A DNA stretch of 64,000 bases from Duganella sp. BJB476 (GCF_003416895.1 NZ_QVIO01000003.1:310001-374000), one strand, 5' to 3'; positions 42,001 to 49,243 are shown, numbered from the stretch's first letter. Numbers and translations are program-made. Notes: generated by a model not told the origin, from the sequence alone.

Positions 42001-44872
42001 CGAGGCGGCCGACCTGGCCGTCATGAAGTCGATGCAGATGACGGCGCTGACCACCGACCAGATAGTCGCCCTCACGACCGACCAGATCGGCAGCTTCAAC
42101 ACCGGCGCCATCAGCGCGCTGACCCTGAACCAGACCCGCGCGCTGAACACCGCCCAGATCGTCAACCTGAGCGACGTCCAGGTGCGCGCGCTGAGCACGC
42201 GCAGCATCGCCGGCCTGAGCACCGACCAGCTGGACGCGATGGAAGTGGGCGATTTCGCCGGCCTGCGCACCACCCAGATCCGCGCACTGACCACCGACCA
42301 GCTGGTGTCGCTGACCACCGACCAGCTGAGCGCGCTGAACACGCAACAGGTCGCCGCGCTGAGCTCGGCCCAGCTGAACGCGCTGACGCCGGCGCAGTTC
42401 CTGCTGCTGGGCAAGCTCGGTTCGCTCAACACCAGCCAGGTCTCGGTGCTGACCACCGACCGCATCGCCGCGCTCAGCGACGACCAGCTGGCGGCGCTGA
42501 CCACCATCCAGATGGGATCGCTGAACAGCCGCCAGATGGCCGCCTTCGACACCCACCAGATCCAGGCGCTGACCGTCAACCAGTGGCGCGCGCTGAACAC
42601 CTCGGCGCTGCGCGGCCTGTCCAGCGACCAGCTGGCGGCGATGGAGGTGGAAGACCTGGCCGGCCTGAAGACCAACCAGGTCGCCTCGCTGAGCACGCTG
42701 CAGATTTCGCAGCTGAGCATCGACCAGATGGGCACGCTGACCACCGCCGAGCTGGGCGCGCTGACGGACGTCCAGATCCGCGCGCTGGCCACCGAACAAT
42801 TGAACGCCCTGAGCACCCTGGGCAACCTGCGCTCGCAGCAGATCGCCGCCATGTCGACCTACCAGCTCAGCATGCTCGACGTCGACCACCTGGGCACGCT
42901 GAAAACGTCGCAGATGGCGGCGCTGAGCAAGCTGCAGGTGCAAAACCTGAGCACCGACCAGATCGTCGCGCTGACCGGCGCCCAGCTGCGCGGCATCAGC
43001 CTGGCCGGCCTGGGCGGCCTGACCTCGGACCAGATCGCCGCCATCGAGCTCGACGACGTGGCCGGCCTGAGCAGCGTCCAGCTGAACGCGCTGACCAAGT
43101 CGCAGTTCGCCAGCCTGACGCTGGCGCAGATCGGCAGCCTGGTGACGCAGCAGATCGCCACGCTGAGCGCGAGCGAAGTGTCGGCGCTGTCGACCGCCCA
43201 GATCAACGCGCTGCAGACGCTGGGCGTGCTGACCGCCGGCCAGATGGCGGCGCTGACCTCGGACCAGCTGGCCGGCATCGACGTCGACCACTTCGGCAGC
43301 CTGCGCTCGGCGCAGATCGCCGGCCTGACGCTCAAGCAGCTGACCCTGCTCAACACCGACCAGCTGGGCGCGCTGACGGCGCCCCAGGCGCGCGGCCTCA
43401 ACGTGGCCTCGCTGAGCACCGACCAGATCAAGGCGCTCAGCGTGGACGCGGTCTCGATCCTGAACTCGGCCCAGCTGCAATCGCTCAAGACCAGCCAGCT
43501 GGGCGCGTTGACGGGCGACCAGTTCGCCGCGCTGTCGACCAAGTCCCTGTCGACCCTGGCGGTGTTGCAGATCCGCGGCCTGGGCACCGACCAGCTGGCC
43601 GCGCTGGGCACCCTGGCGGCCTTCACCACGGCGCAGATCGGCGGCTTCACCTCCGACCAGATCAACGCCATGTCGGCCGACATGGTGACCGGCATGCGCA
43701 CCAACCAGATCGCCGCGCTGGGCGCGGTGCAGGCCGCCGGCCTGACCACCGCCCAGATCTCGACGCTGGACCCGACCCTGGTGGCGGCGATGTCGCTGGC
43801 GGCGCTCAACGCGCTGAGCTCGGACCAGATCCAGGTCATGGACGGCAACGATATCGTGGCGCTGAAAACGGCCCAGCTCAACGGCCTGACGGTGGCCAGC
43901 ATGGCCAAGTTCAGCGCCGGCCAGATCGCCCTGCTGTCGACCCAGCAAATCCGCTCGCTGAAGACCACGCTGATCAAGGCGCTGACGGTGGAGCAGATCG
44001 CCGCGCTGAGCATACCCGACGTCGCCGCGCTGGCCGCGACGCAGGTGTGCGCGCTCAGCACCGACCAGCTGGCGGCGCTGACGCCCGACCAGCAGGCGGT
44101 GCTGCCGCTGGGCAGTCCGCTGATCCTGGACCTGAACGGCGACGGCATCCACACGCTGGGCATCGGCGCCGGCGTCAAGTTCGACCTGTATGCCGACGGC
44201 GAGAAGATCAACACCGGCTGGGTCGGTTCCGGCGACGGCTTGCTGGCGCTCGACCGCAACCACGACGGCACGATCAACGATGGCAGCGAGCTGTTCGGCA
44301 CCGCCACCAATAGCAGCGGCGGCAAGGCCAAGGACGGCTTCGCCGCGCTGGCCGACATGGACAGCAACCACGACGGCGTGGTCGACGCCAGGGATGCGCA
44401 GTTCGGCGACTTGCGGGTGTGGGTCGACGCCAACGCGGACGGCGTCAGCCAGGCCGGCGAGCTGAAGACGCTGGCCGAGCTGCACATCGCCAGCCTGACC
44501 GTGGGCGCCACCAAGGTGAGCGAGCTCGACAACAACAACTGGGTCGGCCTGCGTTCCGGCTACACCAGCGACGACGGCACGGCCGGCCAGATGGCCGACG
44601 TCTGGTTCCTGGCCAGCCGGGCGGCGCGCACCAGCGCGCTGACGCAAGCCATCAGCGGTTACGGCCAGCAGGCCGGCGCGGTGGATGGCAACGGCGCGAC
44701 CGGCCAGCTGACACCGGCGGCCGCGCCCGGCCTGGCCGGCAATGTCGCCGCGCTGGCCGAGCAGATGAAGCACTACGACGCCACCACCAGCCTGAGCGGC
44801 AGCGCCACGGCGGGCGAGCAGGACTGGTTCCGCAAGCAAAACACCGCAAGCGGCATCCTGGCGGCGAAATAA
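36080..44872 (+). CDS. Giant octapeptide-repeat protein with C-terminal Asp-rich (Ca-binding type) module
   Basis: 2,930 residues from ATG 36080 (GGAG 9 nt upstream); an in-frame ATG at 36053 has no clear ribosome-binding site. Residues 9-2675 are an unbroken series of octads of the form [TSN][TS]xQ[IVL]xxL (for example TTDQIAAL, STAQVAAL), organised in 134-residue super-repeats. The last ~255 residues are different: LILDLNGDGIHTLG, DRNHDGTINDGSELFG, DSNHDGVVDARDAQFGD and DANADGVSQAGELK give four Asp-rich EF-hand-like loops, as in the C-terminal parts of many large type I-secreted proteins. There is no signal peptide, no membrane segment, almost no Cys, and no RTX nonapeptides. Secretion and a surface or filamentous role are inference. 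I do not recognise a named family. No secretion genes adjoin it; neighbours are flagellar. Confidence 0.88.
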   Translation: MTSIVTDFTTDQIVSLSTAQIGLFTTEDMQALNSDQLGVMSSTQVRALTTAQLDFLNTDALPGLTTDNVPLLTLQQVGALNTGVIAALNTAQLVALTTREMQVLTSVQLNRLNSDQVQALETADVRALLTAQVAVLGSDQAASLSSDQLAGLSSAQLRALSTGALAAIATGQILLLPTLSLAQLTTDQVNALTPDQLAAITTDQIAGLNSLQVSGLSTTALAGLGSDQIGALETRDLVWMTSTQIATLSATQLGGLNSDQIRTLRSNEVAALTTDQIPVLSTDQILALPTLAALTSAQIAALSTEQLAALRTATVAQLTSSQLAALQAGQVAALTTDQIVGLNTAQVATLTTAVIAALTTEQLLNMETRDFAALTTRQVRALGSDQLIALTTAEMAAMSTAAEAALSSDQLSVFSSDQIAGLKSLAPLSAGQLQGLTSDQVSTLETKDVAALSSTQLAALRIDQLQVLNSDQIIALSTAQFASLNTATLNLLTTDQIQQIETRDIAALRSTQVARLDTDHLAALTSDQFNALTSSAIGSLTTDQIGALTTDQLNSMATLAGMSSKQIGSFTTIQLSSLSTHNLVTLASSQLGVLNATQIQSLTSAQIVALSGAQFRGINTTALAALTTDQISWIETADIAALTTKQIGKLTTSQIIALSTDQMAALTSAETASLTSDQVAVMSSEQIDALRSLTALTTPQIRALSTYQIGTLSTADMSSLTTRQFAALTSDQLLALTTDQIVALNSAQISALSTAALATLSTDAIAAIETRDIRFLRTAQLVRLSTAQVAALTTAQLAAFTTAEIRSLTSDQISVLNSDQINALSSLAPLISRQIGALTTDQIAQLTTDDFAALQTSQIAALNAAQAAAISTDQIVALSPVQVRALNTDALAALNTAQIAALTVGDVAGLSTRQIGVLSTQQLLGLSTAQLAALTSAEVAALNTLQVAALNSDQIDALTALSALGSKQIAVLTTEQIVTLNTLDLRSLKTSQIAALNSRQAGALTSDQLRALSVAQLNAISTAVIATLTTDQIAGLSNAEVAALKTAQLKALTTDQIAALTTAQISSLNTQEIAALTTDQKTALTTAQLAALSSLASFSTASIAALTTAQIASLPLAILAGLTSAQIASMTTDQIAALTTDEIVALTSVQVRALSTLQLGALTSDQVPAIEVVDLQALNTRQIVGLSTDQLGELTSTQFGALSTLAIASLTTAQIAGLSTDQVASFATLAPLTSRQIAALTTAQIASLALAKIATLKTSQIAGMTSAQVGALTTDQIVALSTAQVRSLKAATLAAMSTDQIAAIEVVDVAALGSSQINALTSDQLAALTSDQFAGLSTKTLAAMASNQIAALSLAQIDSLATLAPLTTRQVTALTTAQIASLGLAQVATLKTSQLGALNSVQAQALTTDQVVALETSQVKGLATSVLAALTTDQTVAIELVDIAVLRSNQIAALRTDQVAALTLAQLGAFTSQEIAALTTRQLGVMSTAQIAALGSLAGLGTKQISGLTSDQIIALTPGQIAAMKTAQIAAFNSLQIQYLTSDQVPALTTAQVRALSNAVIAALTTDQLLELPGADLIALKTSQLMALTSDQLGALSLSQYGTLISSEVAALTTKQLSYLTSDQIAALANLTALTTLQIASLSTDQLVTLQPGRFASLSTRQLQALNTRQLNGINSDQIIALSSTQIRALSTSLLAGMNTDQIDAIEALDFAAMTTAQLRSLTTSQMAALLTDQLHALSSAAIAAFSQNQLLALSTAQASALGNLSDYTTLQIASMSTDRIQALTATDFGVMNTKQFAALTSIQLSVLNSDQIVALSGPQVGALGTAALRGWNSDQIAAIELGDIPSMKTEQLLSLRSDQLLALTTDQMGMLTTREVAGLSANQIALLTPAQLAAITNIRGLTTDQVRALGSAQLVVLTPDQIAALSTRQIGALSNTQVTALTSDQIIALTTGEILALNTRTLAALTSDQIAVLEAADLAVMKSMQMTALTTDQIVALTTDQIGSFNTGAISALTLNQTRALNTAQIVNLSDVQVRALSTRSIAGLSTDQLDAMEVGDFAGLRTTQIRALTTDQLVSLTTDQLSALNTQQVAALSSAQLNALTPAQFLLLGKLGSLNTSQVSVLTTDRIAALSDDQLAALTTIQMGSLNSRQMAAFDTHQIQALTVNQWRALNTSALRGLSSDQLAAMEVEDLAGLKTNQVASLSTLQISQLSIDQMGTLTTAELGALTDVQIRALATEQLNALSTLGNLRSQQIAAMSTYQLSMLDVDHLGTLKTSQMAALSKLQVQNLSTDQIVALTGAQLRGISLAGLGGLTSDQIAAIELDDVAGLSSVQLNALTKSQFASLTLAQIGSLVTQQIATLSASEVSALSTAQINALQTLGVLTAGQMAALTSDQLAGIDVDHFGSLRSAQIAGLTLKQLTLLNTDQLGALTAPQARGLNVASLSTDQIKALSVDAVSILNSAQLQSLKTSQLGALTGDQFAALSTKSLSTLAVLQIRGLGTDQLAALGTLAAFTTAQIGGFTSDQINAMSADMVTGMRTNQIAALGAVQAAGLTTAQISTLDPTLVAAMSLAALNALSSDQIQVMDGNDIVALKTAQLNGLTVASMAKFSAGQIALLSTQQIRSLKTTLIKALTVEQIAALSIPDVAALAATQVCALSTDQLAALTPDQQAVLPLGSPLILDLNGDGIHTLGIGAGVKFDLYADGEKINTGWVGSGDGLLALDRNHDGTINDGSELFGTATNSSGGKAKDGFAALADMDSNHDGVVDARDAQFGDLRVWVDANADGVSQAGELKTLAELHIASLTVGATKVSELDNNNWVGLRSGYTSDDGTAGQMADVWFLASRAARTSALTQAISGYGQQAGAVDGNGATGQLTPAAAPGLAGNVAALAEQMKHYDATTSLSGSATAGEQDWFRKQNTASGILAAK
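36104..44104 (+). repeat. 8-kb tandem array: 24-bp units in 402-bp super-repeats
   Basis: By hand parsing there are 321 octapeptide units (24 bp each, one shortened to 15 bp) and 17 hexapeptide units (18 bp). 321x24 + 17x18 - 9 = 8,001 bp, exactly the length of the array. Hexapeptides (such as PTLAAL, KSLAPL, SSLAPL, GSLAGL) start at 36944, 37346, 37748, 38150, 38552, 38954, 39356, 39758, 40160, 40562, 40964, 41366, 41768, 42410, 42812, 43214 and 43607. The first twelve intervals are exactly 402 bp. Within a super-repeat, octad 8 usually lacks Gln and octad 10 is usually acidic (ExxD, as in ETRDIAAL). Confidence 0.93.
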
Positions 44873-44895
44873 CCCAGGGACCTGACCCCGGATGT

Positions 44896-44957
44896 AAAAA
44901 GCCCCATCGGCACTGAGCGCGATCTTGAGCGCATTCAGGCTGATGGGGCTTTTTTTC
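44896..44957. terminator. Bidirectional terminator between the giant gene and flgL
   Basis: AAAAAGCCCCATC (44896-44908) pairs perfectly with GATGGGGCTTTTT (44942-44954). The enclosed loop contains a smaller GCGC hairpin. T-runs on both strands let it serve the giant gene (+) and flgL (-). Confidence 0.9.
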
Positions 44958-44979
44958 GTCTGCGCCAGCGGCGCCGGAA

Positions 44980-46242
44980 TCAGGTGATGTAGTTGAACAG
45001 CGACAGCCCGGCCAGGCTCTTGAACGATTTCTGCGCCGCGTCCAGCGTGGTCTGCTGCTGGGTGAACAGCGAGATCGCCTTCACCGTGTCGACATCCTGC
45101 AGGTTCGACAGCGTGGTGGCGTACTGCAGATTCAAATCGTCGCCGGAGCTGTCCAGGTAATCCAGCTCCTTCAGACGCGACCCGACCTCCGACTGGATCG
45201 ACAGCATATTGTCGGTGGCGTTGTCGATATCCACATGCGCCTGGTTGAGCTTGTTGTTCAGGCTGGCCTGCCCCGCCGGGCCGTCGCCCGCCGCGCGCAA
45301 GGCGGCGATCAGGTCGGTCACGGTGGTGAAGATCGATTGCTTGGTGCTGGGCTGCACCGTGAAATTATCCTGGTCGGCGGGGTCGCCCTTGACGTCGAAC
45401 TGCACGCCGTCGAAGGTGATGTTCTGGCCGCTGACATAGGGCTGCGGCACGGCCGGCACCGGCGCCGCCGGCACCGGCTGGTTCAGGGTCAGGTCGGTGA
45501 CGGTGTAGGTGGTGACCTTGGGCACGCCCGGCGTGCCCGGCACCACCTGGAAGTCGACCTGGTATTTGTGGCCGGTCAGCTGGGTCGCGTCCTTGACCGA
45601 GCCGGCGCTGATGATGCCGGAACCGCCGCGCGTAAAGTTGGCCGGGTCGGCGCCGGTGACAAAGGTGCCGTTGCCGGTCGCATTGTTTTCAAACACCGAC
45701 GAGCCGGAGTCGCTGATCGGCAGCTTGCGGGTCGAGCCCACCTGCAATTCGCGCTGGCCCTGGTCACCCTGGTAGGCGGCGCCGGTGGCGGTCTGGGTGA
45801 ACGGCAAGGTGGTCGACTTGTAGCCCGAGAACACATAGCCGCCAGTGCCGTCGGCGGTGTTGGCCTGGCCCAGCAGATCGGCCAGCCGGCCTTCCAGCTC
45901 GGTCGCCAGCGACTCGCGATCCTTCTGCGTCATGCTGCCGTCGCCGGCGTTGACGGCCAAGGTCTTGATGTCCTGCAAGATCGAGGTCGAGCTGGCCAGC
46001 GCCACCGTCTCCATCGACAGCGTGCCCTTGGCGTTGGAACGGTTGGTGACCAGCTGGGTGTTGATCGACTGCGACTGCGTCACCTCCAGCGCGCGCGCGG
46101 TGGCGATCGGATCGTCGGCGGCGGTCAGGTTCTTGCGGCCGGTCGAGAGCTGCTGCTGGGTGCGGGCGAGCGCGGTTTGCAGACTGCTGATCTGCCCTAC
46201 GCCGACGTCGTAGATCGTCTGGGAGCTGATGCGCATGGACAT
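44980..46242 (-). CDS. flgL: Hook-filament junction protein FlgL
   Basis: 420 residues. The N-terminus MRISSQTIYDVGVGQISSLQTALARTQQQLSTGRKNLTAADDP is a flagellin-like D0/D1 region; the C-terminus has the matching helices (EVGSRLKELDYLDSS ... SLFTQQQTTLDAAQKSFKSLAGLSLFNYI). The product is HAP3, joining hook to filament. Start at ATG 46242 with AGGTAA upstream; a second ATG two codons on is also possible. It lies 5 nt after flgK and shares its sigma-28 promoter. Confidence 0.95.
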   Translation of the reverse strand: MSMRISSQTIYDVGVGQISSLQTALARTQQQLSTGRKNLTAADDPIATARALEVTQSQSINTQLVTNRSNAKGTLSMETVALASSTSILQDIKTLAVNAGDGSMTQKDRESLATELEGRLADLLGQANTADGTGGYVFSGYKSTTLPFTQTATGAAYQGDQGQRELQVGSTRKLPISDSGSSVFENNATGNGTFVTGADPANFTRGGSGIISAGSVKDATQLTGHKYQVDFQVVPGTPGVPKVTTYTVTDLTLNQPVPAAPVPAVPQPYVSGQNITFDGVQFDVKGDPADQDNFTVQPSTKQSIFTTVTDLIAALRAAGDGPAGQASLNNKLNQAHVDIDNATDNMLSIQSEVGSRLKELDYLDSSGDDLNLQYATTLSNLQDVDTVKAISLFTQQQTTLDAAQKSFKSLAGLSLFNYIT

Positions 46243-46247
46243 GATAA

Positions 46248-48206
46248 TTACCTAAGGTTGAGCAATACATCAAACAGGGTGCTGGCCACTTGCATGACCT
46301 TGCCGCTGGCCTGGTAGGCCTGCTGGTAGCGTAACAGATTTGCCGCTTCCTCATCCAGGTTCACACCGGAGACACTCTGCTGCTGGGTGGTGGCCTGGGC
46401 CACGGCGGCGTCGGCGGCAGAGCCGCTGATCTGCGCCTCGCGCGCCTTGTTGCCGACGAAGTTGACCATCTGCGCGTAGGTGGTCTGGTAGGTGGCGTTG
46501 CCGTTGTCCAGGATGTTCTTGGTTTGCAGGCCGGCCAGCAAGGCGCCGTTGCGGCTGTCGCCGACGCCGCTGACATTGGGGCCGACGGTGAAGGTGTCGA
46601 GGTCGGCCGGCGTGCCGCTGATGTTGAAGTTGACGCCGCCGAAGCTGATCGCCGCGCCGTCGGTGTACGGCACCGTCGGCGTCCCGGCCGGATACACGGT
46701 GGCCACGCCGTTGACCGTCACCGTCACGTCCTGCGCCGGCGGGAAACCCGACAGCGAACCGGTCGCCTTGTCGTAGGTCAGCGTGACCGGCGCGGCCAGC
46801 GCGTTGCCCGGCGTCAGGTAATTCGGATCCACGGTGCCGGCGCTGATCTTGGCGTTGCCGGCGTTGGTGGTCGGCGCGGCGGTGGCGATCGGCGCCGCCA
46901 GCGCGATCTTGGTGCGGTCGGTGATGGCGACGCTGAACTGGTCGGCCGCGTTGTAGGTCGGCCGCACCAGGAAGTTATCCTTGGTCACCGGCGCGCCGGT
47001 GATGGTGTAGTCGACGCCGTCGATGGTTTGCGGCACCGCCTGCGGGAAGGGATTGATCTGCGTGATCTGGCCGTCGCTCAGGCGGGTGACGTTGAAATTG
47101 GTGCCGTCGTAGTCGACGCTGTAATCGCTGGCGGTCAGCTTGCTGGCGTCGGTGACCACGGCGGTGACGCTGGCCGTGCTGACCGGCGAGTTGTGGCTGT
47201 TGGGGCCGACATAGGCGTTGATCGGGTTGAAGAACGGCGTGCCCTGCGCACCGTTCTGGTCCTGGCCCAGCACGTGCTGGGCGTTGAAGCTGACCGCCAG
47301 CCCGGCCGCCACCTGGCCCAGCGAGTTTTGCGCGCGGTCCATGGCGCCGTTGCGGAACGAGACCAGGCCGCCCAGCTGGCCGCCGGTCAGCACGCTCTCC
47401 GGCAAGGCGCTGAAGACGCCGCTGTCGCTCTGGTAGCCCACCGTCACGCGGCTGGCGTCGGTCGGCGAGGTGGAGGTCGCCAACTGGAAGGCGGTGCCGC
47501 CCACCACCAGCGGCTGGCCGGTGCCGAACTCCACCGTCAGGGTGTTGTTGTCGCCCGGGATGACGGTGGTCTTGATCAGCTTGTTGAGCTCGGTCAGCAT
47601 CTGGTCGCGGTGGTCCAGCATGTCGTTGGGCGCCTTGCCGTCCGTGGTCAGGCCGGCGATGGTCTTGTTCAGCGCGGCGATCTGGGTGGCGTAGGAATTG
47701 ATTTCGCCGACGTTGGACGTGATCTGGCCGTTGACGCCGGAGGCGATTTCCGACAGGCGCGCGCTCAGGCCCTGGAAGCGCGACGCCAGCGATGAGGCGG
47801 TCGACAGCATCGCCTGGCGCGACGCGGCCGAGGCCGGATTCGAGGTGGCGTCTTGCACGCCGTTGAAGAAGTCCTGCAAGGCCGGCGACAGGCCGGCGGT
47901 GGGATCGGCCAGCAGGTTGTCGATCTGGCTGATCTGCTTGGTGTAGGCGTCGAGCGAGGCCTGGTTGGACTCGGCGTTGCGCAGCTGCACCGCCAGGAAG
48001 TTGTCGTAGTAGCGGCGCACGGCCGTCACCTCGGTGCCGGTGCCGACGAAGCCGAAGCCCTGGTCCAGGGTCGCGGTATCGGACTGGATGGCGCCCTGGC
48101 GGTTGTAGCCAGCCACGCCGGCGTTGGTGATGTTGTTGCCGGTGGTCGACAGACCTACCTGGGCTGCCAACAAACCGCTTTTGCCGATACTGAGAAGACT
48201 GGACAT
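46248..48206 (-). CDS. flgK: Hook-filament junction protein FlgK
   Basis: 652 residues. N-terminal signature SLLSIGKSGLLAAQVGLSTTGNNITNAGVAGYNRQ, helical domain VRRYYDNFLAVQLRNAESNQASLDAY, and the C-terminal VSGVNLDEEAANLLRYQQAYQASGKVMQVASTLFDVLLNLR. HAP1 sits directly on the hook. Typical length for betaproteobacteria. It has its own sigma-28 promoter just inside the flgJ-flgK gap, giving late expression relative to the flgB-J unit. Confidence 0.97.
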   Translation of the reverse strand: MSSLLSIGKSGLLAAQVGLSTTGNNITNAGVAGYNRQGAIQSDTATLDQGFGFVGTGTEVTAVRRYYDNFLAVQLRNAESNQASLDAYTKQISQIDNLLADPTAGLSPALQDFFNGVQDATSNPASAASRQAMLSTASSLASRFQGLSARLSEIASGVNGQITSNVGEINSYATQIAALNKTIAGLTTDGKAPNDMLDHRDQMLTELNKLIKTTVIPGDNNTLTVEFGTGQPLVVGGTAFQLATSTSPTDASRVTVGYQSDSGVFSALPESVLTGGQLGGLVSFRNGAMDRAQNSLGQVAAGLAVSFNAQHVLGQDQNGAQGTPFFNPINAYVGPNSHNSPVSTASVTAVVTDASKLTASDYSVDYDGTNFNVTRLSDGQITQINPFPQAVPQTIDGVDYTITGAPVTKDNFLVRPTYNAADQFSVAITDRTKIALAAPIATAAPTTNAGNAKISAGTVDPNYLTPGNALAAPVTLTYDKATGSLSGFPPAQDVTVTVNGVATVYPAGTPTVPYTDGAAISFGGVNFNISGTPADLDTFTVGPNVSGVGDSRNGALLAGLQTKNILDNGNATYQTTYAQMVNFVGNKAREAQISGSAADAAVAQATTQQQSVSGVNLDEEAANLLRYQQAYQASGKVMQVASTLFDVLLNLR

Positions 48207-48232
48207 GATGTTTTTACTCTATCTGTAAGGTG

Positions 48233-48259
48233 GTAACGGCAGGCCGTCGCCAAACTTGA
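48233..48259 (-). promoter_or_regulatory. Sigma-28 promoter for flgKL
   Basis: On the minus strand TCAAGTTT (48259-48252), 11 nt, then GCCGTTAC (48240-48233). The -10 octamer is identical to that of the flgM promoter. It lies right after the flgJ stop and 26 nt before the flgK ATG. Confidence 0.85.
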
Positions 48260-49231
48260 TTAGCCCGCCAACGAACGCTTGATGATGCTGGTGAGCTTGT
48301 TCGCGTAATTCGGGTCGGTGGCGTAGCCGGCCTTCTGCAAGCCGTGGGCGAAGCTGCTGGCGTCGCCTGCGCTGGCCAGCACTTTTTCGTAGCGCGGATT
48401 GCTGGCCAGCAGCTTGGCGTAATCCTTGAAGCTGTCGCTGTAGCTGTCGTAGGCGCGGAAGCGCTCGACCTTGGTCTGCGCCTTGCCGTTGACGTATTCG
48501 GTGGTGGTGGCCTCGACCACCTTGCCCTTCCAGTCGCCGCCGGCCTTGATGCCGAACAGGTTGTGGCTGTTGCTGCCGTCGCGGCCCTTGATCTCGCGCT
48601 TGCCCCAGCCGCTCTCCAGCGCAGCCTGGCCCAGCATGAACTTGGCCGGGATGCCGGTGGCGCGGCTGGCCTCCTCGGCGTCGGCGCCGAGTTTTTGCTG
48701 GAAGCTGCGCACATGCGGTGCCTGGCTGCCCTTGTTGGCGTTGGTGGCCGGTACAGCGCTGTTGTCGTCGACCGAGCCGACAGCACCGGGGCCGCCGGCC
48801 GCCGCGATGGCGCGCTGCAATTTGGCGTCCATCAGGCTGGACAGGCCGCCGAAGCTGCCGCCGTTGGCGCCGCTGCTGCTGTCGCCGGCCTCGTTGCCGA
48901 TCGCCAGCGCCTGCTTGTCGGCGGTCTTGGACAGCTGGCGTATCAGCATGTCCGACAGGCCGATGCCCTTCTTGGCGATATTCTGGCTGGTCTGCTGGTC
49001 CAGCATGGTGGTGAACATCTTGGTCTGCTGGCTGTCCATCATGCCGTCCTGCGGCGTCGCCTCGCGCATGCTCTTCATCATCATGTTGACGAACATGGCT
49101 TCGAACTGCGTGGCGGCCGTCTTCAACGCCTCCGGGCTGCCGGCCTTGGCCGACTGGCGCAGGCTGCCCATGTCCTTGAGGTCAAGGGCGAACTTGCTGC
49201 TGAGGTCGTTGGAGGTGTTTGGACTGGTCAT
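48260..49231 (-). CDS. flgJ: Flagellar rod cap / peptidoglycan hydrolase FlgJ
   Basis: 323 residues, two-domain form. The N-terminal rod-binding domain contains ATQFEAMFVNMMMKSMREATP and KGIGLSDMLIRQLSK. The C-terminal glucosaminidase domain (about 165-320) has the catalytic Glu in MLGQAALESGWGKREI and NSHNLFGIKAGGDWKG, YDSYSDSFKDYAKLL. It opens the murein layer for the rod in the periplasm. A Ser/Gly linker joins the domains. Confidence 0.96.
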   Translation of the reverse strand: MTSPNTSNDLSSKFALDLKDMGSLRQSAKAGSPEALKTAATQFEAMFVNMMMKSMREATPQDGMMDSQQTKMFTTMLDQQTSQNIAKKGIGLSDMLIRQLSKTADKQALAIGNEAGDSSSGANGGSFGGLSSLMDAKLQRAIAAAGGPGAVGSVDDNSAVPATNANKGSQAPHVRSFQQKLGADAEEASRATGIPAKFMLGQAALESGWGKREIKGRDGSNSHNLFGIKAGGDWKGKVVEATTTEYVNGKAQTKVERFRAYDSYSDSFKDYAKLLASNPRYEKVLASAGDASSFAHGLQKAGYATDPNYANKLTSIIKRSLAG

Positions 49232-49243
49232 GGCGCGCCTCGC

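Noticed and set aside
36104..44104. TAL-effector-like repeats (units such as LTPDQLAAI recall LTPEQVVAIAS)
   Set aside because: TAL repeats are 33-35 residues with variable diresidues. Here the period is 8 and 134 residues, with no such positions; the likeness is limited to one octad.
36104..44104. CRISPR array or RTX toxin repeats
   Set aside because: The units are contiguous with no unique spacers, and they encode a continuous protein. GGxGxDxUx nonapeptides are absent.
38075..44839. A 2,254-codon open frame on the minus strand opposite the giant gene
   Set aside because: It arises because 24-bp units of GC-rich codons lack stops in the opposite frame. It has no ribosome-binding site or domain, and its 'repeats' are only the shadow of the plus-strand octads.
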